Below are positions 25,321 through 34,048 of a stretch of 50,852 nucleotides of DNA, piece by piece; the first letter of the stretch is position 1; each line of letters begins with the position of its first letter. The position numbers and the translations under genes are program-made. The notes below the pieces were generated by a model. The model saw nothing but the letters and a program-made list of their open reading frames with translations. It was not told the origin of the DNA and did not search any database. Origin of the DNA: Paraburkholderia rhynchosiae (GTDB lineage Bacteria; Pseudomonadota; Gammaproteobacteria; Burkholderiales; Burkholderiaceae); NCBI RefSeq assembly GCF_002879865.1, contig NZ_PNXY01000038.1, positions 1 through 50,852 of the forward strand. The letters are read 5' to 3'.

Positions 25321-27423
25321 TTAACCGTGGGCGCCGATCAGATTCACGACCTTGATGTTGCGCGTGTCGGGCACTTCCGCGTACGACAACACCTTGAGCT
25401 GCGGCAGGCTGCGGCGCAGGAAACGCGCGAGCATCGGCCGCAATGCGTGCTGCACGAGCAGCACCGGAGCGAGCCCGATATTCTGCTGACGCGTCATCGC
25501 CTTTTGCGTCTCGTTCATCAGCGTATGCGCGAGGCCAGGTTCGAGGCCCGGATTGGAACCCGTCGAGAGCGCCTGCGAGAGCACCCGTTCGAGATTCGAG
25601 TCGAGGCCCATCACCTGCATATCGCCGGTGCCGGGGAACCACTGCTGCGTGATAGCGCGGCCGAGCGCGAGACGCACGGCGGCGGTGAGATCGTGCGCGT
25701 CGGTGATCTTCGGCGTATGTTCGGACAGCGCTTCGAGAATCGTGCGTAGATCGCGGATCGGCACACCTTCTTCCAGCAGGTTTTGCAGCACCTTTTGCAG
25801 CGTAGTGAGTGGCAGAGTCTTCGGCACCAGATCGTCGACGAGCGACGGCGTGTCTTTCTGCATCCGCTCGAGCAGCGCCTGCACTTCGCGGCGGCCGAGC
25901 AGTTCGGAAGCATGCGTGACCACCAGGTGATTCAGATGCGTCGCGACCACCGTACTCGAATCGACCACCGTGTAGCCGTATACCTGCGCCTGTTCGCGCA
26001 GATTCGTATCAATCCAGATGGCCGGCAGACCGAACGCCGGATCCTGCGTCGGCGTGCCCGGCAGCGCAGCAGAAACCTGGCCCGGATTGATCGCGAGCCA
26101 TTGACCCGGATACGCTTCGCCGACACCCACTTCCACGCCCTTGAGGGCGATCCGATAACCATTCGGACGCAATTCGAGGTTGTCGCGAATGTGGATGACA
26201 GGCGGTAAAAAGCCGATTTCCTGCGCGAACTTCTTGCGGATGCTCTTGATCCGCTTGAGCAGCTCGCCGTCCGAATTTTTGTCGACCAGCGGAATCAGCC
26301 GGTAGCCCACTTCCAGGCCGAGCGTGTCGATCATCGTCACGTCGTCCCAGCTTGCTTCGGCGTTTTCGATCGGCGTGACCGCGGCCGGCGCGACGTCCAC
26401 GAGCGCCGCCGTGTTCTTGCGTTCCTCGGCGCGCTTTTTCATCGTGCGGCCAAGCTGGATCAGACCGCCGCCGAGAATCAGAAACGCGAAGTGTGGCATG
26501 CCGGGGATCAAACCCATCAGCACGAGAATGCAGCCGGTGATCGCCAGCACGCGCGGGTTCGTGAAAAGCTGCCCGGTGAGCTGCGTGCCGATGTCTTCGT
26601 TGGTTGCGACGCGCGACACGATCACGCCTGCAGCGGTCGAAATAACCAGCGACGGAATCTGCGCGACGAGGCCGTCACCGATGGTCAAGAGCGTGTAGTT
26701 CTTGCCCGCCGCAGCAAAACTCATGTCGTGCTGAACCATCCCGACGATCAGCCCGCCGACGATGTTGATCACCATGATCAGCAAGCCGGCTATTGCATCG
26801 CCGCGCACGAACTTGCTCGCACCGTCCATGGAACCGTAGAACTCGGCTTCCTGCGAGACTTCTGCGCGACGCTTGCGCGCCTGCTCTTCGTTGATGAGGC
26901 CGGCGTTCAGATCGGCGTCGATCGCCATCTGCTTGCCGGGCATCGCGTCGAGCGTGAAGCGCGCGGATACTTCCGCGATCCGCCCCGCGCCCTTGGTGAT
27001 CACCATGAAGTTGATCACCATCAAAATGATAAAGACGACGATACCGACCGCGAAGTTGCCGCCCACGAGGAAGTGGCCGAACGACTCGATCACCTGGCCG
27101 GCCGCGTCAGGACCGGTGTGGCCTTCGAGCAGCACGACTCGCGTCGACGCAACGTTCAGCGACAGCCGCAGCAAGGTCGAGAACAGCAGCACGCTCGGGA
27201 AAGCGGCGAAGTCGAGCGGCTTCATCGTGTACATGCTGACGAGCAGCACCATCACGGAAAGCGCAATGTTGAAGGTGAACAGCAGATCCAGCAGGAACGG
27301 CGGCAACGGCAAGATCATCATGCCGAGGATCATGCAGATCAGCACCGGGCCGGCCAAGGCGCGCAAATTGGTGCCGCTCAGGGCATCGGGCCGTCGAGCG
27401 AGGAAACCGGCGCGAGCGTTCAT
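25321..27423 (-). CDS. flhA: FlhA, flagellar type III export protein
   Basis: 700 aa, standard length. The N-terminal half has about eight membrane segments, with the FHIPEP signature region (LLRLSLNVASTRVVLLEGH, RFTLDAMPGKQMAID). The C-terminal half is the cytoplasmic ring domain that docks substrate-chaperone complexes (GYRIALKGVEVGVGEAYPG, VDSSTVVATHLNHLV). It couples proton-motive force to export. The start overlaps the flhB stop by 4 bases. Confidence 0.97.
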   Translation of the reverse strand: MNARAGFLARRPDALSGTNLRALAGPVLICMILGMMILPLPPFLLDLLFTFNIALSVMVLLVSMYTMKPLDFAAFPSVLLFSTLLRLSLNVASTRVVLLEGHTGPDAAGQVIESFGHFLVGGNFAVGIVVFIILMVINFMVITKGAGRIAEVSARFTLDAMPGKQMAIDADLNAGLINEEQARKRRAEVSQEAEFYGSMDGASKFVRGDAIAGLLIMVINIVGGLIVGMVQHDMSFAAAGKNYTLLTIGDGLVAQIPSLVISTAAGVIVSRVATNEDIGTQLTGQLFTNPRVLAITGCILVLMGLIPGMPHFAFLILGGGLIQLGRTMKKRAEERKNTAALVDVAPAAVTPIENAEASWDDVTMIDTLGLEVGYRLIPLVDKNSDGELLKRIKSIRKKFAQEIGFLPPVIHIRDNLELRPNGYRIALKGVEVGVGEAYPGQWLAINPGQVSAALPGTPTQDPAFGLPAIWIDTNLREQAQVYGYTVVDSSTVVATHLNHLVVTHASELLGRREVQALLERMQKDTPSLVDDLVPKTLPLTTLQKVLQNLLEEGVPIRDLRTILEALSEHTPKITDAHDLTAAVRLALGRAITQQWFPGTGDMQVMGLDSNLERVLSQALSTGSNPGLEPGLAHTLMNETQKAMTRQQNIGLAPVLLVQHALRPMLARFLRRSLPQLKVLSYAEVPDTRNIKVVNLIGAHG

Positions 27424-28625
27424 GCGGAGGCTCCGTTATCGTTAGCGGGGTTAAGCGTGTCGGCGGCTTCCTGATCGGCTTCTTCATCCGATACACCGCC
27501 CTTTTCGAGTTCCGCGGGCACGTCGAGCTCAGTCGGTACGACCGGCACGTCGCCGCCGTCGGTTTTGAAGCGCCGCAACTGGTACACCCAGGCGAGCACT
27601 TCGGCGACCGCGCCATAAAGCTGGCCCGGAATCTCGCGGTTCAGTTCGACGTTGTGATACAGCGCTCGCGCAAGTGGCGGCGCTTCGAGCAACGGCACGT
27701 TGTTTTCGGCGGCAAGTTCGCGAATCCGCGCGGCCACCAGGTTCACGCCCTTCGCGACGACCTTTGGCGCGCGCATCTCGCCGTCCGTGTATTGCAGCGC
27801 GACCGCGAAGTGCGTCGGGTTGGTGACCACCACGTCGGCCTTCGGCACGTGCGTCATCATGCGGCGGCGGGCAATTGCGCGCTGCTGCTGGCGAATCCGG
27901 CCTTTCACATGCGGATCGCCTTCGCTTTCGCGGTGCTCGCGCTTCACTTCTTCCTTGCTCATGCGCAGTTTCTTGTGGAACTGCCACAGTTGGTACGGCA
28001 CATCCAGTGCAGCTACGACGAACATGCCCGCCACCGTCATACCGCAGCACACGGCGATCAGATGCACGGTGTTGGCGAGCGCCAGATGCAGCGGCTGCGT
28101 GGCGAGCGCGAGAATCTCCTCGCGCCGGTTCCAGATTGCCGTGCCGCCGATAATGCCCACCACCAGCGTCTTCGCGAGCGACATGGCGAGCTGAATCGGT
28201 CCGTTGATTGAAAAGATCTTGCCGAGGCCGGCGACCGGATTCAGGCGGTCGAACTTGGGCTCAAGCCCTTTCGCCGACAGTTGCCAGCCGCCCAGCGCCA
28301 TCGGCGCGAGCAAGGCCGCGGCGCCGGTGAAAGCGAGGATTGGCAGCAGCGCGTACAGCCCTTCAAGGCTCGCCGCGCCTGCGCCGATCATCATGCGGTG
28401 GGTTTCGAAAGCGGTGGCGTGATCGAAGGTGAAGGCAGCGCGCAGCATGCCCTGCAAATGTTCGCCGATGCTGCCGGACATGCCCCACACGCCGAAAAAG
28501 CCGGCCGCGAGCAACGCGAACGTCGACAACTCCCGCGAACGCACGATCTGCCCTTCCTCGCGCGCTTTCTGCAAGCGCCGGGGAGTGGCTGATTCGGTTT
28601 TTTCGAGGTCGCTGTCCTCTGCCAC
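27420..28625 (-). CDS. flhB: FlhB, export-specificity switch protein
   Basis: 401 aa. N-terminal AEDSDLEKTESATPRRLQKA, four membrane segments, and the autocleavage site NPTH in VVTNPTHFAVAL, which switches export from rod/hook to filament substrates. The start is GTG at 28625 with GGAGAG just upstream; the frame remains open further upstream, but that part is not conserved. The C-terminal tail of about 40 acidic residues is longer than in enteric FlhB. Confidence 0.96.
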   Translation of the reverse strand: MAEDSDLEKTESATPRRLQKAREEGQIVRSRELSTFALLAAGFFGVWGMSGSIGEHLQGMLRAAFTFDHATAFETHRMMIGAGAASLEGLYALLPILAFTGAAALLAPMALGGWQLSAKGLEPKFDRLNPVAGLGKIFSINGPIQLAMSLAKTLVVGIIGGTAIWNRREEILALATQPLHLALANTVHLIAVCCGMTVAGMFVVAALDVPYQLWQFHKKLRMSKEEVKREHRESEGDPHVKGRIRQQQRAIARRRMMTHVPKADVVVTNPTHFAVALQYTDGEMRAPKVVAKGVNLVAARIRELAAENNVPLLEAPPLARALYHNVELNREIPGQLYGAVAEVLAWVYQLRRFKTDGGDVPVVPTELDVPAELEKGGVSDEEADQEAADTLNPANDNGASA

Positions 28626-28673
28626 AAAGCTCTCCGGTCCTGCGAGGCACAATGCCTCTTTCCAGTGAGAGCG

Positions 28674-28734
28674 ATTATTCCCGCTCGGCGCAAGCAGCGA
28701 TCGGCGGATAAAGGAGGGGAAACCGGGGCTTTTC
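28674..28734 (-). promoter_or_regulatory. Class II promoter of flhB-flhA with FlhDC-type box (28707-28734)
   Basis: On the - strand GAAAAG, 16 bases, TTTATC, then 27 bases to AATAAT (28674-28679) as -10. The transcript would start about 40 bases before the flhB GTG. Same architecture as the flgB and flhF promoters, with the shared CCGATCGCTGCTTGCG tract between box and -10. Confidence 0.62.
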
Positions 28735-28782
28735 GAGGGATGGGCAAGCACGGCGCGGGCCCGCGCGTCGCCGCAAAAAGCA

Positions 28783-28808
28783 ACGCCCGCGCTGCTTTGC
28801 GCGGGCGT
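28783..28808 (-). terminator. Intrinsic terminator after the DUF2844/DUF3443 pair
   Basis: Perfect 10-bp stem ACGCCCGCGC / GCGCGGGCGT with a 6-base loop, followed on the - strand by TGCTTTTTG. It lies 35 bases after the DUF3443 stop and separates this pair from the flhB promoter. Confidence 0.8.
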
Positions 28809-28842
28809 CGTGTGTAGCCGTCAGGCTTAGCGTTGCGAGAGA

Positions 28843-30165
28843 CTAGCTCGCGTAAGCCACAAACGGCGCCTGGGTGCCACCGTTCGGCCGCAGGTCGAAG
28901 CCGTGATAAACGTGGCGTCCGTAGAAGAACGGCAAACCGAGGTCGAATGCGGCGAGCCCGCCGACCTGGCCCGCCAGATCGTTGAACGCATAGTTGGTGC
29001 CGTTACCGAACAGCGTCGACGCACTCATGATGTCGATGCTGGCCGTCGCCTTCACACTGTTCAGGCCGACCAGCGTAATCGAGCGGGTCTGCGCGGAGGA
29101 CGGGCAATAGAAGCCCGAGAAGTTGCTGCCGCACAGCGTGAGCGAGCTATCGCTGAAGAAATAGCCGTTCGAGCCCGAATCCAGGAATGCCGTGACCGTG
29201 CTGCCGTTGAACACGCTGCTGGTCAGATCGCCCACGGCGTTGGTGGTGAAGGCTTGTGCGGATCCCAGCACATTGTTCAACTTCGTGCCTATGCCGAATA
29301 CCAGCGTGCCGGTGGCGGACGCCGCGCCGCTATTCGATATGGGCGGCATCTGGACGATTACGCCGTTGTTGTCGACGGGGAACTTCGCGACCGGATTGGC
29401 CACCTGGCTTGCGAGCGGCACCGCGGTACGCGTGCAGGAAGTCCCCCCCGGGCATGAGAAGTAATTGCTGTATTGCGCCGCGGTTGTCGCGTCCACACAG
29501 GTCGCGCCGCAATCATAGAGCGCCGTGCCGATGCCGATGATGCCGTTCGCGCCGAGATCGCTCGCTGTGTTCTCCGCGGAGCCGCTGCCGCAACCGACTG
29601 ACGGCGTCGTGCTCGCGGCCTTGTCGCCGATGACTTGCACTGGAACAGCCGACGTCGTTGTTTCGCCGCCGATGGTCACGGTCGCCGCGCGCACGGTGCC
29701 CCACGTATAGCCGTCGGCGAAAGTCGCGCATTCTGCGAGCTGGTTGCCGTTCGTCAACGTGCTGGCCGTCAACGCACTCTGCATCGTCGAGTTCAGCGCC
29801 GAATTGACGATGCGCAATCCGAACGAGCCGGTATCCACCTGAATGTTGTTGATCGTCTGGCAAGTCGTGGGGCTGCTGGGCGCGCACACGGTCACACTGA
29901 TCGTGGGTATGTTGATCACGCCTGTGACACCGTGGTCGACGGTGATCGCCACCGTGTTGGCGGCTGTCGCGGCAATCGGCTGCTGGGTCGGGCTGGCCGG
30001 CAAGGAGCTGCTCGAAGAACTGCCGCTTGTGGAGCCGCTAGTGGAGCTGGAGCCGCCGCTATCGCCGCCGCCACCGCCGCATGCGGCAAGCGCCGACACG
30101 ACGACGACGGTTGCCGCAACCTGCATCCAGTCTTTGAGTTTCATCGCAATATGCATGGTTCGCAT
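28843..30165 (-). CDS. DUF3443 lipoprotein with pepsin-like aspartic protease motifs
   Basis: 440 aa. A lipoprotein signal (VVSALAAC, lipobox Cys about residue 29) is followed by Gly/Ser-rich linker to about 60. The DUF3443 body has two acidic motifs: IQVDTGSFGLRI (Asp about 111) and TAFLDSGSNGYFF (Asp about 329). It also has ANGIIGIG (about 206-213) and FDLGLPFFYGRHVYHGFD near the C-terminus. Their order matches the two D-[TS]-G lobes, GILGLG and LGDVFxxxYYxxFD motifs of pepsin-type proteases. Protease activity is inference. GAGGA precedes the ATG. It lies 15 bases after the DUF2844 gene. Confidence 0.8.
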   Translation of the reverse strand: MRTMHIAMKLKDWMQVAATVVVVSALAACGGGGGDSGGSSSTSGSTSGSSSSSSLPASPTQQPIAATAANTVAITVDHGVTGVINIPTISVTVCAPSSPTTCQTINNIQVDTGSFGLRIVNSALNSTMQSALTASTLTNGNQLAECATFADGYTWGTVRAATVTIGGETTTSAVPVQVIGDKAASTTPSVGCGSGSAENTASDLGANGIIGIGTALYDCGATCVDATTAAQYSNYFSCPGGTSCTRTAVPLASQVANPVAKFPVDNNGVIVQMPPISNSGAASATGTLVFGIGTKLNNVLGSAQAFTTNAVGDLTSSVFNGSTVTAFLDSGSNGYFFSDSSLTLCGSNFSGFYCPSSAQTRSITLVGLNSVKATASIDIMSASTLFGNGTNYAFNDLAGQVGGLAAFDLGLPFFYGRHVYHGFDLRPNGGTQAPFVAYAS

Positions 30166-30180
30166 CGTTCGTCCTCGCCG

Positions 30181-30717
30181 TTACTGGATGTCGGTGCCGC
30201 TGATGCCGGCCGGCAGCGCGGGCGGCAGCCACGCGCGACCGTTGAACGCGCCCATGTGGCCGCCGGACTGCACGACGAGGCTGCTCTGATCGACCGTAAC
30301 CGGCCCCCGGGCTCCGCCGCGCGCCGCGCGCGCTGCCTTCACGCCCGCAACGTACTGCGGGAAGTAGCTGCCGAGCAGTTCATTCAGATCCGGCATTTGC
30401 GGACCGCGCCAGGCGATGCCGAAGACCGTGCCGTCAGCGGCCAGATATTCGCGCACCACGGTGCCATTGCCGAGCGTGGTCTCGCGAACGGTGTACGACG
30501 CTGAGGCCGAAGCCGACGAAGCCGCACCCGATGCGGAGCGCATCACGGTGCTTGCCGCGCCGCTGGCAGGCTGGACGGTGCGGGACGAAACCGACGCGTC
30601 CGTGGGAGGCGTCATTGGGGTGCCGCCGAGCGCCGCATGAGCGGACTGCACGGCAAACAACGAACAAGGCAATACAAGCGCCGTAATAAAACCGGCGCGA
30701 CATACACGACTCCACAT
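30181..30717 (-). CDS. DUF2844 secreted protein
   Basis: 178 aa. Signal peptide ends near VQSAHAALGG (about residue 29). Residues 30-70 are Ser/Ala/Thr-rich, followed by the DUF2844 core (YTVRETTLGNGTVVREYLA, DGTVFGIAWRGPQMPDL, LLGSYFPQYV). A strong GGGAGGAG lies 7 bases before the ATG at 30717, so the longer open frame upstream is not used. DUF2844 genes commonly sit next to DUF3443 genes in Burkholderia-group genomes; no function is established. Both are probably exported and made from one transcript. Confidence 0.8.
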   Translation of the reverse strand: MWSRVCRAGFITALVLPCSLFAVQSAHAALGGTPMTPPTDASVSSRTVQPASGAASTVMRSASGAASSASASASYTVRETTLGNGTVVREYLAADGTVFGIAWRGPQMPDLNELLGSYFPQYVAGVKAARAARGGARGPVTVDQSSLVVQSGGHMGAFNGRAWLPPALPAGISGTDIQ

Positions 30718-30980
30718 AACGAGACTCCTCCCTGGCTGCGGCTCGGCGCGCACCTCGTGCGAACCGGCTGCATATAGGCAAATCATAGGGCACGATGGGG
30801 CCGCATTCTGGAGGAGAACTCCGTGATGCAACCCTCCGGTGAGCGTGTTCACCGGCACGCCGCGCCGCTGCTTGACCTTCTAGTATGCCTGTGGTTTGTG
30901 TCGATAGACAGCAGGCATGGGCAGGACCGCGGCTTGCTATCCATAGTGTTCGACCTTGCGCCCAGGCGGGCGCAGACCGC

Positions 30981-31691
30981 TCAAAAACCGAGGCTTGCGA
31001 GCAGGTCGTCGACTTGCGACTGGTCCTGCACCACGTCCGTCTTGCCTTCCGGGTTGATCTGCGGACCGTTCAGCAGATGCTCGGGGCTGCCGGTCGGCGA
31101 CACTTCCGCGACCAGCGCCGCCGCGTGCGCCGCGAACTGCTCGCGCCGCTCGAGCGCGATGTTCTCGACGAGCACGCCGAGCAACTGCTGCTCGATCAGG
31201 TACACCACGTCGGTGATCTTCTTGATCACCTGGCCGGTCAGATCCTGGAAGTCCTGCGCGAGCATGATCTCCATGAGCTGCGAATTGGTCGCGGTGGTCG
31301 CCTCGGGCACGCCGCGCAGGAAGTCGCGCGTGTCGCTCATCAGCGCGCGGACTTCCGCGCGTTCGATAGGCGCCGAATACCATTGCTCCCAACGCGCGTC
31401 GAGTTCGCCGGCGTCTTTCTGCAACTGCTCCTGGATCGGCTTCGCAATGTCGATCGAGGACAGCACGCGCTCGGCGGCCTGCTCGGTCATGTTCGCGATG
31501 TACTTCAGACGGTCGCGTGCATCGGGTACGGCTTCCGCCGCACGCTCGACATGCTTGTCGAGCCCGAGCTCGCGCATCGAATCACGCAGCGTACGTGTCA
31601 GTTGTCCAATGCGGGCGAGAATGCGGTCTGACGCGAAGTCGCCGCTCTCGTTGACCGCTTCGGCGCCTAGTGCATTGGTCGGCAGATTCAC
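30981..31691 (-). CDS. cheZ: CheZ, CheY-P phosphatase
   Basis: 236 aa. The long four-helix region holds the catalytic segment MLAQDFQDLTGQVIKKI, with the conserved Asp and Gln that position water for CheY-P hydrolysis. The C-terminal VDDLLASLGF is the CheY-binding peptide. It immediately follows cheY (1 base gap) and ends the che run; a hairpin without a T-run lies just beyond. Confidence 0.96.
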   Translation of the reverse strand: MNLPTNALGAEAVNESGDFASDRILARIGQLTRTLRDSMRELGLDKHVERAAEAVPDARDRLKYIANMTEQAAERVLSSIDIAKPIQEQLQKDAGELDARWEQWYSAPIERAEVRALMSDTRDFLRGVPEATTATNSQLMEIMLAQDFQDLTGQVIKKITDVVYLIEQQLLGVLVENIALERREQFAAHAAALVAEVSPTGSPEHLLNGPQINPEGKTDVVQDQSQVDDLLASLGF

Positions 31692-31692
31692 A

Positions 31693-32088
31693 TCAGCTCC
31701 CGGTCTTGGCCATCTTCTCGAGAATCTTGTTGAGCTTCTCGTCCAGCGTTGCAGCCGTGAACGGCTTCACGACATAACCGCTCGCGCCCGCCTGAGCCGC
31801 CGCAATAATGTTTTCCTTCTTCGACTCGGCCGTCACCATCAGCACCGGCAGATGCTTGAGGTTGGCGTCGGCGCGGATTTCCTTGAGCATCGCGAGACCG
31901 TCGAGGTTCGGCATGTTCCAGTCGGAGATCACGAAGTCGTAGGTGCCGCCGCGCAAGCGCGCAAGACCGGCCTGACCGTCTTCTGCTTCGTCGACGTTGC
32001 TGTAGCCCAGCTCTTTGAGGAGGTTGCGAACGATCCGGCGCATCGTCGGAAAGTCGTCAACAACCAGAAACTTCATTGCCTTATCCAT
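31693..32088 (-). CDS. cheY: CheY, chemotaxis response regulator
   Basis: 131 aa single receiver domain. Acidic pocket DD in VVDDFPTM, phosphoacceptor Asp in VISDWNMPNLDG, Thr in MVTAES and Lys in VVKPFT are all present. CheY-P binds FliM and switches rotation. The ATG at 32088 has GGGA 6 bases upstream; an internal ATG at 32076 is possible. Closely resembles enteric CheY. Confidence 0.97.
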   Translation of the reverse strand: MDKAMKFLVVDDFPTMRRIVRNLLKELGYSNVDEAEDGQAGLARLRGGTYDFVISDWNMPNLDGLAMLKEIRADANLKHLPVLMVTAESKKENIIAAAQAGASGYVVKPFTAATLDEKLNKILEKMAKTGS

Positions 32089-32147
32089 TTGATTCCCTTT
32101 ACTTGATTCACGGTGCGGCGAATGACCGCCTCAATTTGAACGGCGCA

Positions 32148-33245
32148 TCATACCCGCTGAACGCGATCGCCCATCGACGCCAGTCGCGCCATCACGCGCC
32201 GGCACATGTCCGGCAGCGACGCGATTTCGTCGGCCGCGCCAAGCGCAATTGCTTCGCGCGGCATGCCGAACACGATACAGCTCGCCTCGTCCTGCGCAAG
32301 GGTGTAAGCCCCCGCCTTTTTCATATCCAGCAGACCCGCGGCGCCGTCGCGCCCCATCCCGGTCAGGATCACTCCGACCGCATTCTTGCCCGCGTGCTGC
32401 GCGGCGGAGCGGAACAACACGTCCACCGAAGGACGATGCCGGTTCACCGGCGGATCGTCCGACAGATGCGCGATGTAGTTCGCGCCGCTGCGGGCAAGCA
32501 ACAGGTGAGCGTGGCCGGGGGCGATATACGCATGTCCCGGCAGAACGCGTTCACCGTGCTCTGCCTCTCTAACGGTAATCCGGCACAAACCATTGAGGCG
32601 TTGCGCAAAAGATTTTGTGAAACCGGGCGGCATATGCTGCGCGATCAGCACCGCGGGCGCATCCGGCGGCAGCGGCACGAGCACTTCGCGGATGGCTTCT
32701 GTGCCGCCCGTCGACGCGCCGACGATGATCAGCTTCTCGGTACTGAGCAACGGATTGTTGAAGAGCGGCGCGACAGCGGCCGGCGCATGCCCGGCGGCAG
32801 CGGGCGCATGATGGACGGGCGCCGCCTGGCGCACGCGAGCGCGCGCCGCGGCGCGAATCTTGTCGGCGAGCTTTTCCGAATAGTCGAGCATGCCGTCGCG
32901 AATGCCGACCTTCGGCTTCGTCACGAAATCGACCGCGCCGAGTTCCAGCGCGCGCAGCGTGATTTCATTGCCGCGTTCGGTCAGCGACGACACCATCACG
33001 ACCGGCATCGGACGCAAACGCATCAGCTTCTCGAGGAAGTCGAGGCCGTCCATACGCGGCATTTCGACGTCGAGCGTCAACACGTCCGGGTTGTGCTGCT
33101 TGATGAGATCGCGCGCGACCAGCGGGTCGGGAGCGGTTGCGACGACGGTCATGTCCGGCTGGCCATTGATGATTTCAGTCATCAGGCTGCGGATCAGGGC
33201 CGAATCGTCGACACACAGTACTTTGATCTTTTGCACAGCGCTCAC
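32148..33245 (-). CDS. cheB: CheB, receptor methylesterase/deamidase
   Basis: 365 aa. N-terminal receiver domain (CVDDSALIR, TLDVEMPRMDG, FVTKPK) joined by an Ala/His/Pro-rich linker (about 140-165) to the methylesterase domain. The catalytic triad is Ser in GASTGGTEAI, His in QHMPPGF, and Asp in TGMGRDGAAG. The start is GTG at 33245, overlapping the cheD stop; a GTG three codons in has better Shine-Dalgarno spacing. Confidence 0.96.
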   Translation of the reverse strand: MSAVQKIKVLCVDDSALIRSLMTEIINGQPDMTVVATAPDPLVARDLIKQHNPDVLTLDVEMPRMDGLDFLEKLMRLRPMPVVMVSSLTERGNEITLRALELGAVDFVTKPKVGIRDGMLDYSEKLADKIRAAARARVRQAAPVHHAPAAAGHAPAAVAPLFNNPLLSTEKLIIVGASTGGTEAIREVLVPLPPDAPAVLIAQHMPPGFTKSFAQRLNGLCRITVREAEHGERVLPGHAYIAPGHAHLLLARSGANYIAHLSDDPPVNRHRPSVDVLFRSAAQHAGKNAVGVILTGMGRDGAAGLLDMKKAGAYTLAQDEASCIVFGMPREAIALGAADEIASLPDMCRRVMARLASMGDRVQRV

Positions 33246-34048
33246 GCCTCCTCTGTAGTTCTGGCGTTGTTTGAGTTAATCGGACGGGCAGAGCCGAACA
33301 GTTCGACGCGCGGCCTTGCTGCGCCCGCGCCGTTCGCTGCCGTGCCCGCTGCTGTGCTGCTGGAGCCACCGCTAGCACCGCCGCCCGAGCCGAACAGCTC
33401 GATCTTAGGCCTTGCGGCGGCAGGCGCCGAAAACAGTTCGACCCGCTTTCTCGCGGCGGCAAGCCGCTCGGCGCGCGCTTCGGCGGTCTGCCGCACGAGC
33501 GCCTGTTCGCGCTCCGCCACGCCCGGGTCCTGCTGCAAACGCAGCTTCTTCACCATCACCTGGCCCGTACGCGGCATGAACGCCACTTTGCGCGGATGCG
33601 AGCCCTGCAAATCCTCGGCGACGATGCGGATCTTTTCGAGCGCCAGATAGCGGCGAACGAACTCGGAGTTGCGGTCGCCGATATTGATAGTCGTCATGCC
33701 CGCGAGCACCGCGCCACCGCCGAACACCTTGGCTTCGAAACGATCGCGCCGGCCGCCGGCCTTGATCAGTTCGTTGATCAGCACTTCCATCGCGTAGGCG
33801 CCGTAGCGCATCGAATCCGATGCGGGCTGGCCGACGTCCGCGCCGTCGTCGGGCAGCATGAAGTGATTCATGCCGCCGATGCCGGCCGTTCGGTCCTGAA
33901 TGCAGGCCGCGACGCACGAGCCGAGTACGGTGACGAGCACCATGTCGTCGTGCGTGGTGTAGAACTCGTTGGGCAACAGCTTCACGCCGGGGCGTTGAAA
34001 GTGGTTGTCGTAGTAGAGATTGGTTGCAATCGGCAAGGCGCTGCTCAT
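33242..34048 (-). CDS. cheD: CheD, receptor glutamine deamidase, with a repeat-bearing tail
   Basis: 268 aa; typical CheD is about 160-210. Catalytic Cys (about 45) in VLGSCVAACI and His (about 62) in GGMNHFMLP are present, with FGGGAVLAG and GDRNSEFV. After about residue 195 the tail carries three copies of a basic-VELF-type motif (RKRVELFS, RPKIELFGS, RPRVELFGS) separated by Ala/Gly/Ser linkers. Overlaps cheR and cheB by 4 bases each, suggesting coupled translation. Confidence 0.94.
   Translation of the reverse strand: MSSALPIATNLYYDNHFQRPGVKLLPNEFYTTHDDMVLVTVLGSCVAACIQDRTAGIGGMNHFMLPDDGADVGQPASDSMRYGAYAMEVLINELIKAGGRRDRFEAKVFGGGAVLAGMTTINIGDRNSEFVRRYLALEKIRIVAEDLQGSHPRKVAFMPRTGQVMVKKLRLQQDPGVAEREQALVRQTAEARAERLAAARKRVELFSAPAAARPKIELFGSGGGASGGSSSTAAGTAANGAGAARPRVELFGSARPINSNNARTTEEA

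Noticed and set aside
30957..30974. Hairpin TGCGCCC/GGGCGCA just after cheZ as a terminator
   Set aside because: No T-run follows on the - strand; it is GC-rich but not a convincing intrinsic terminator.
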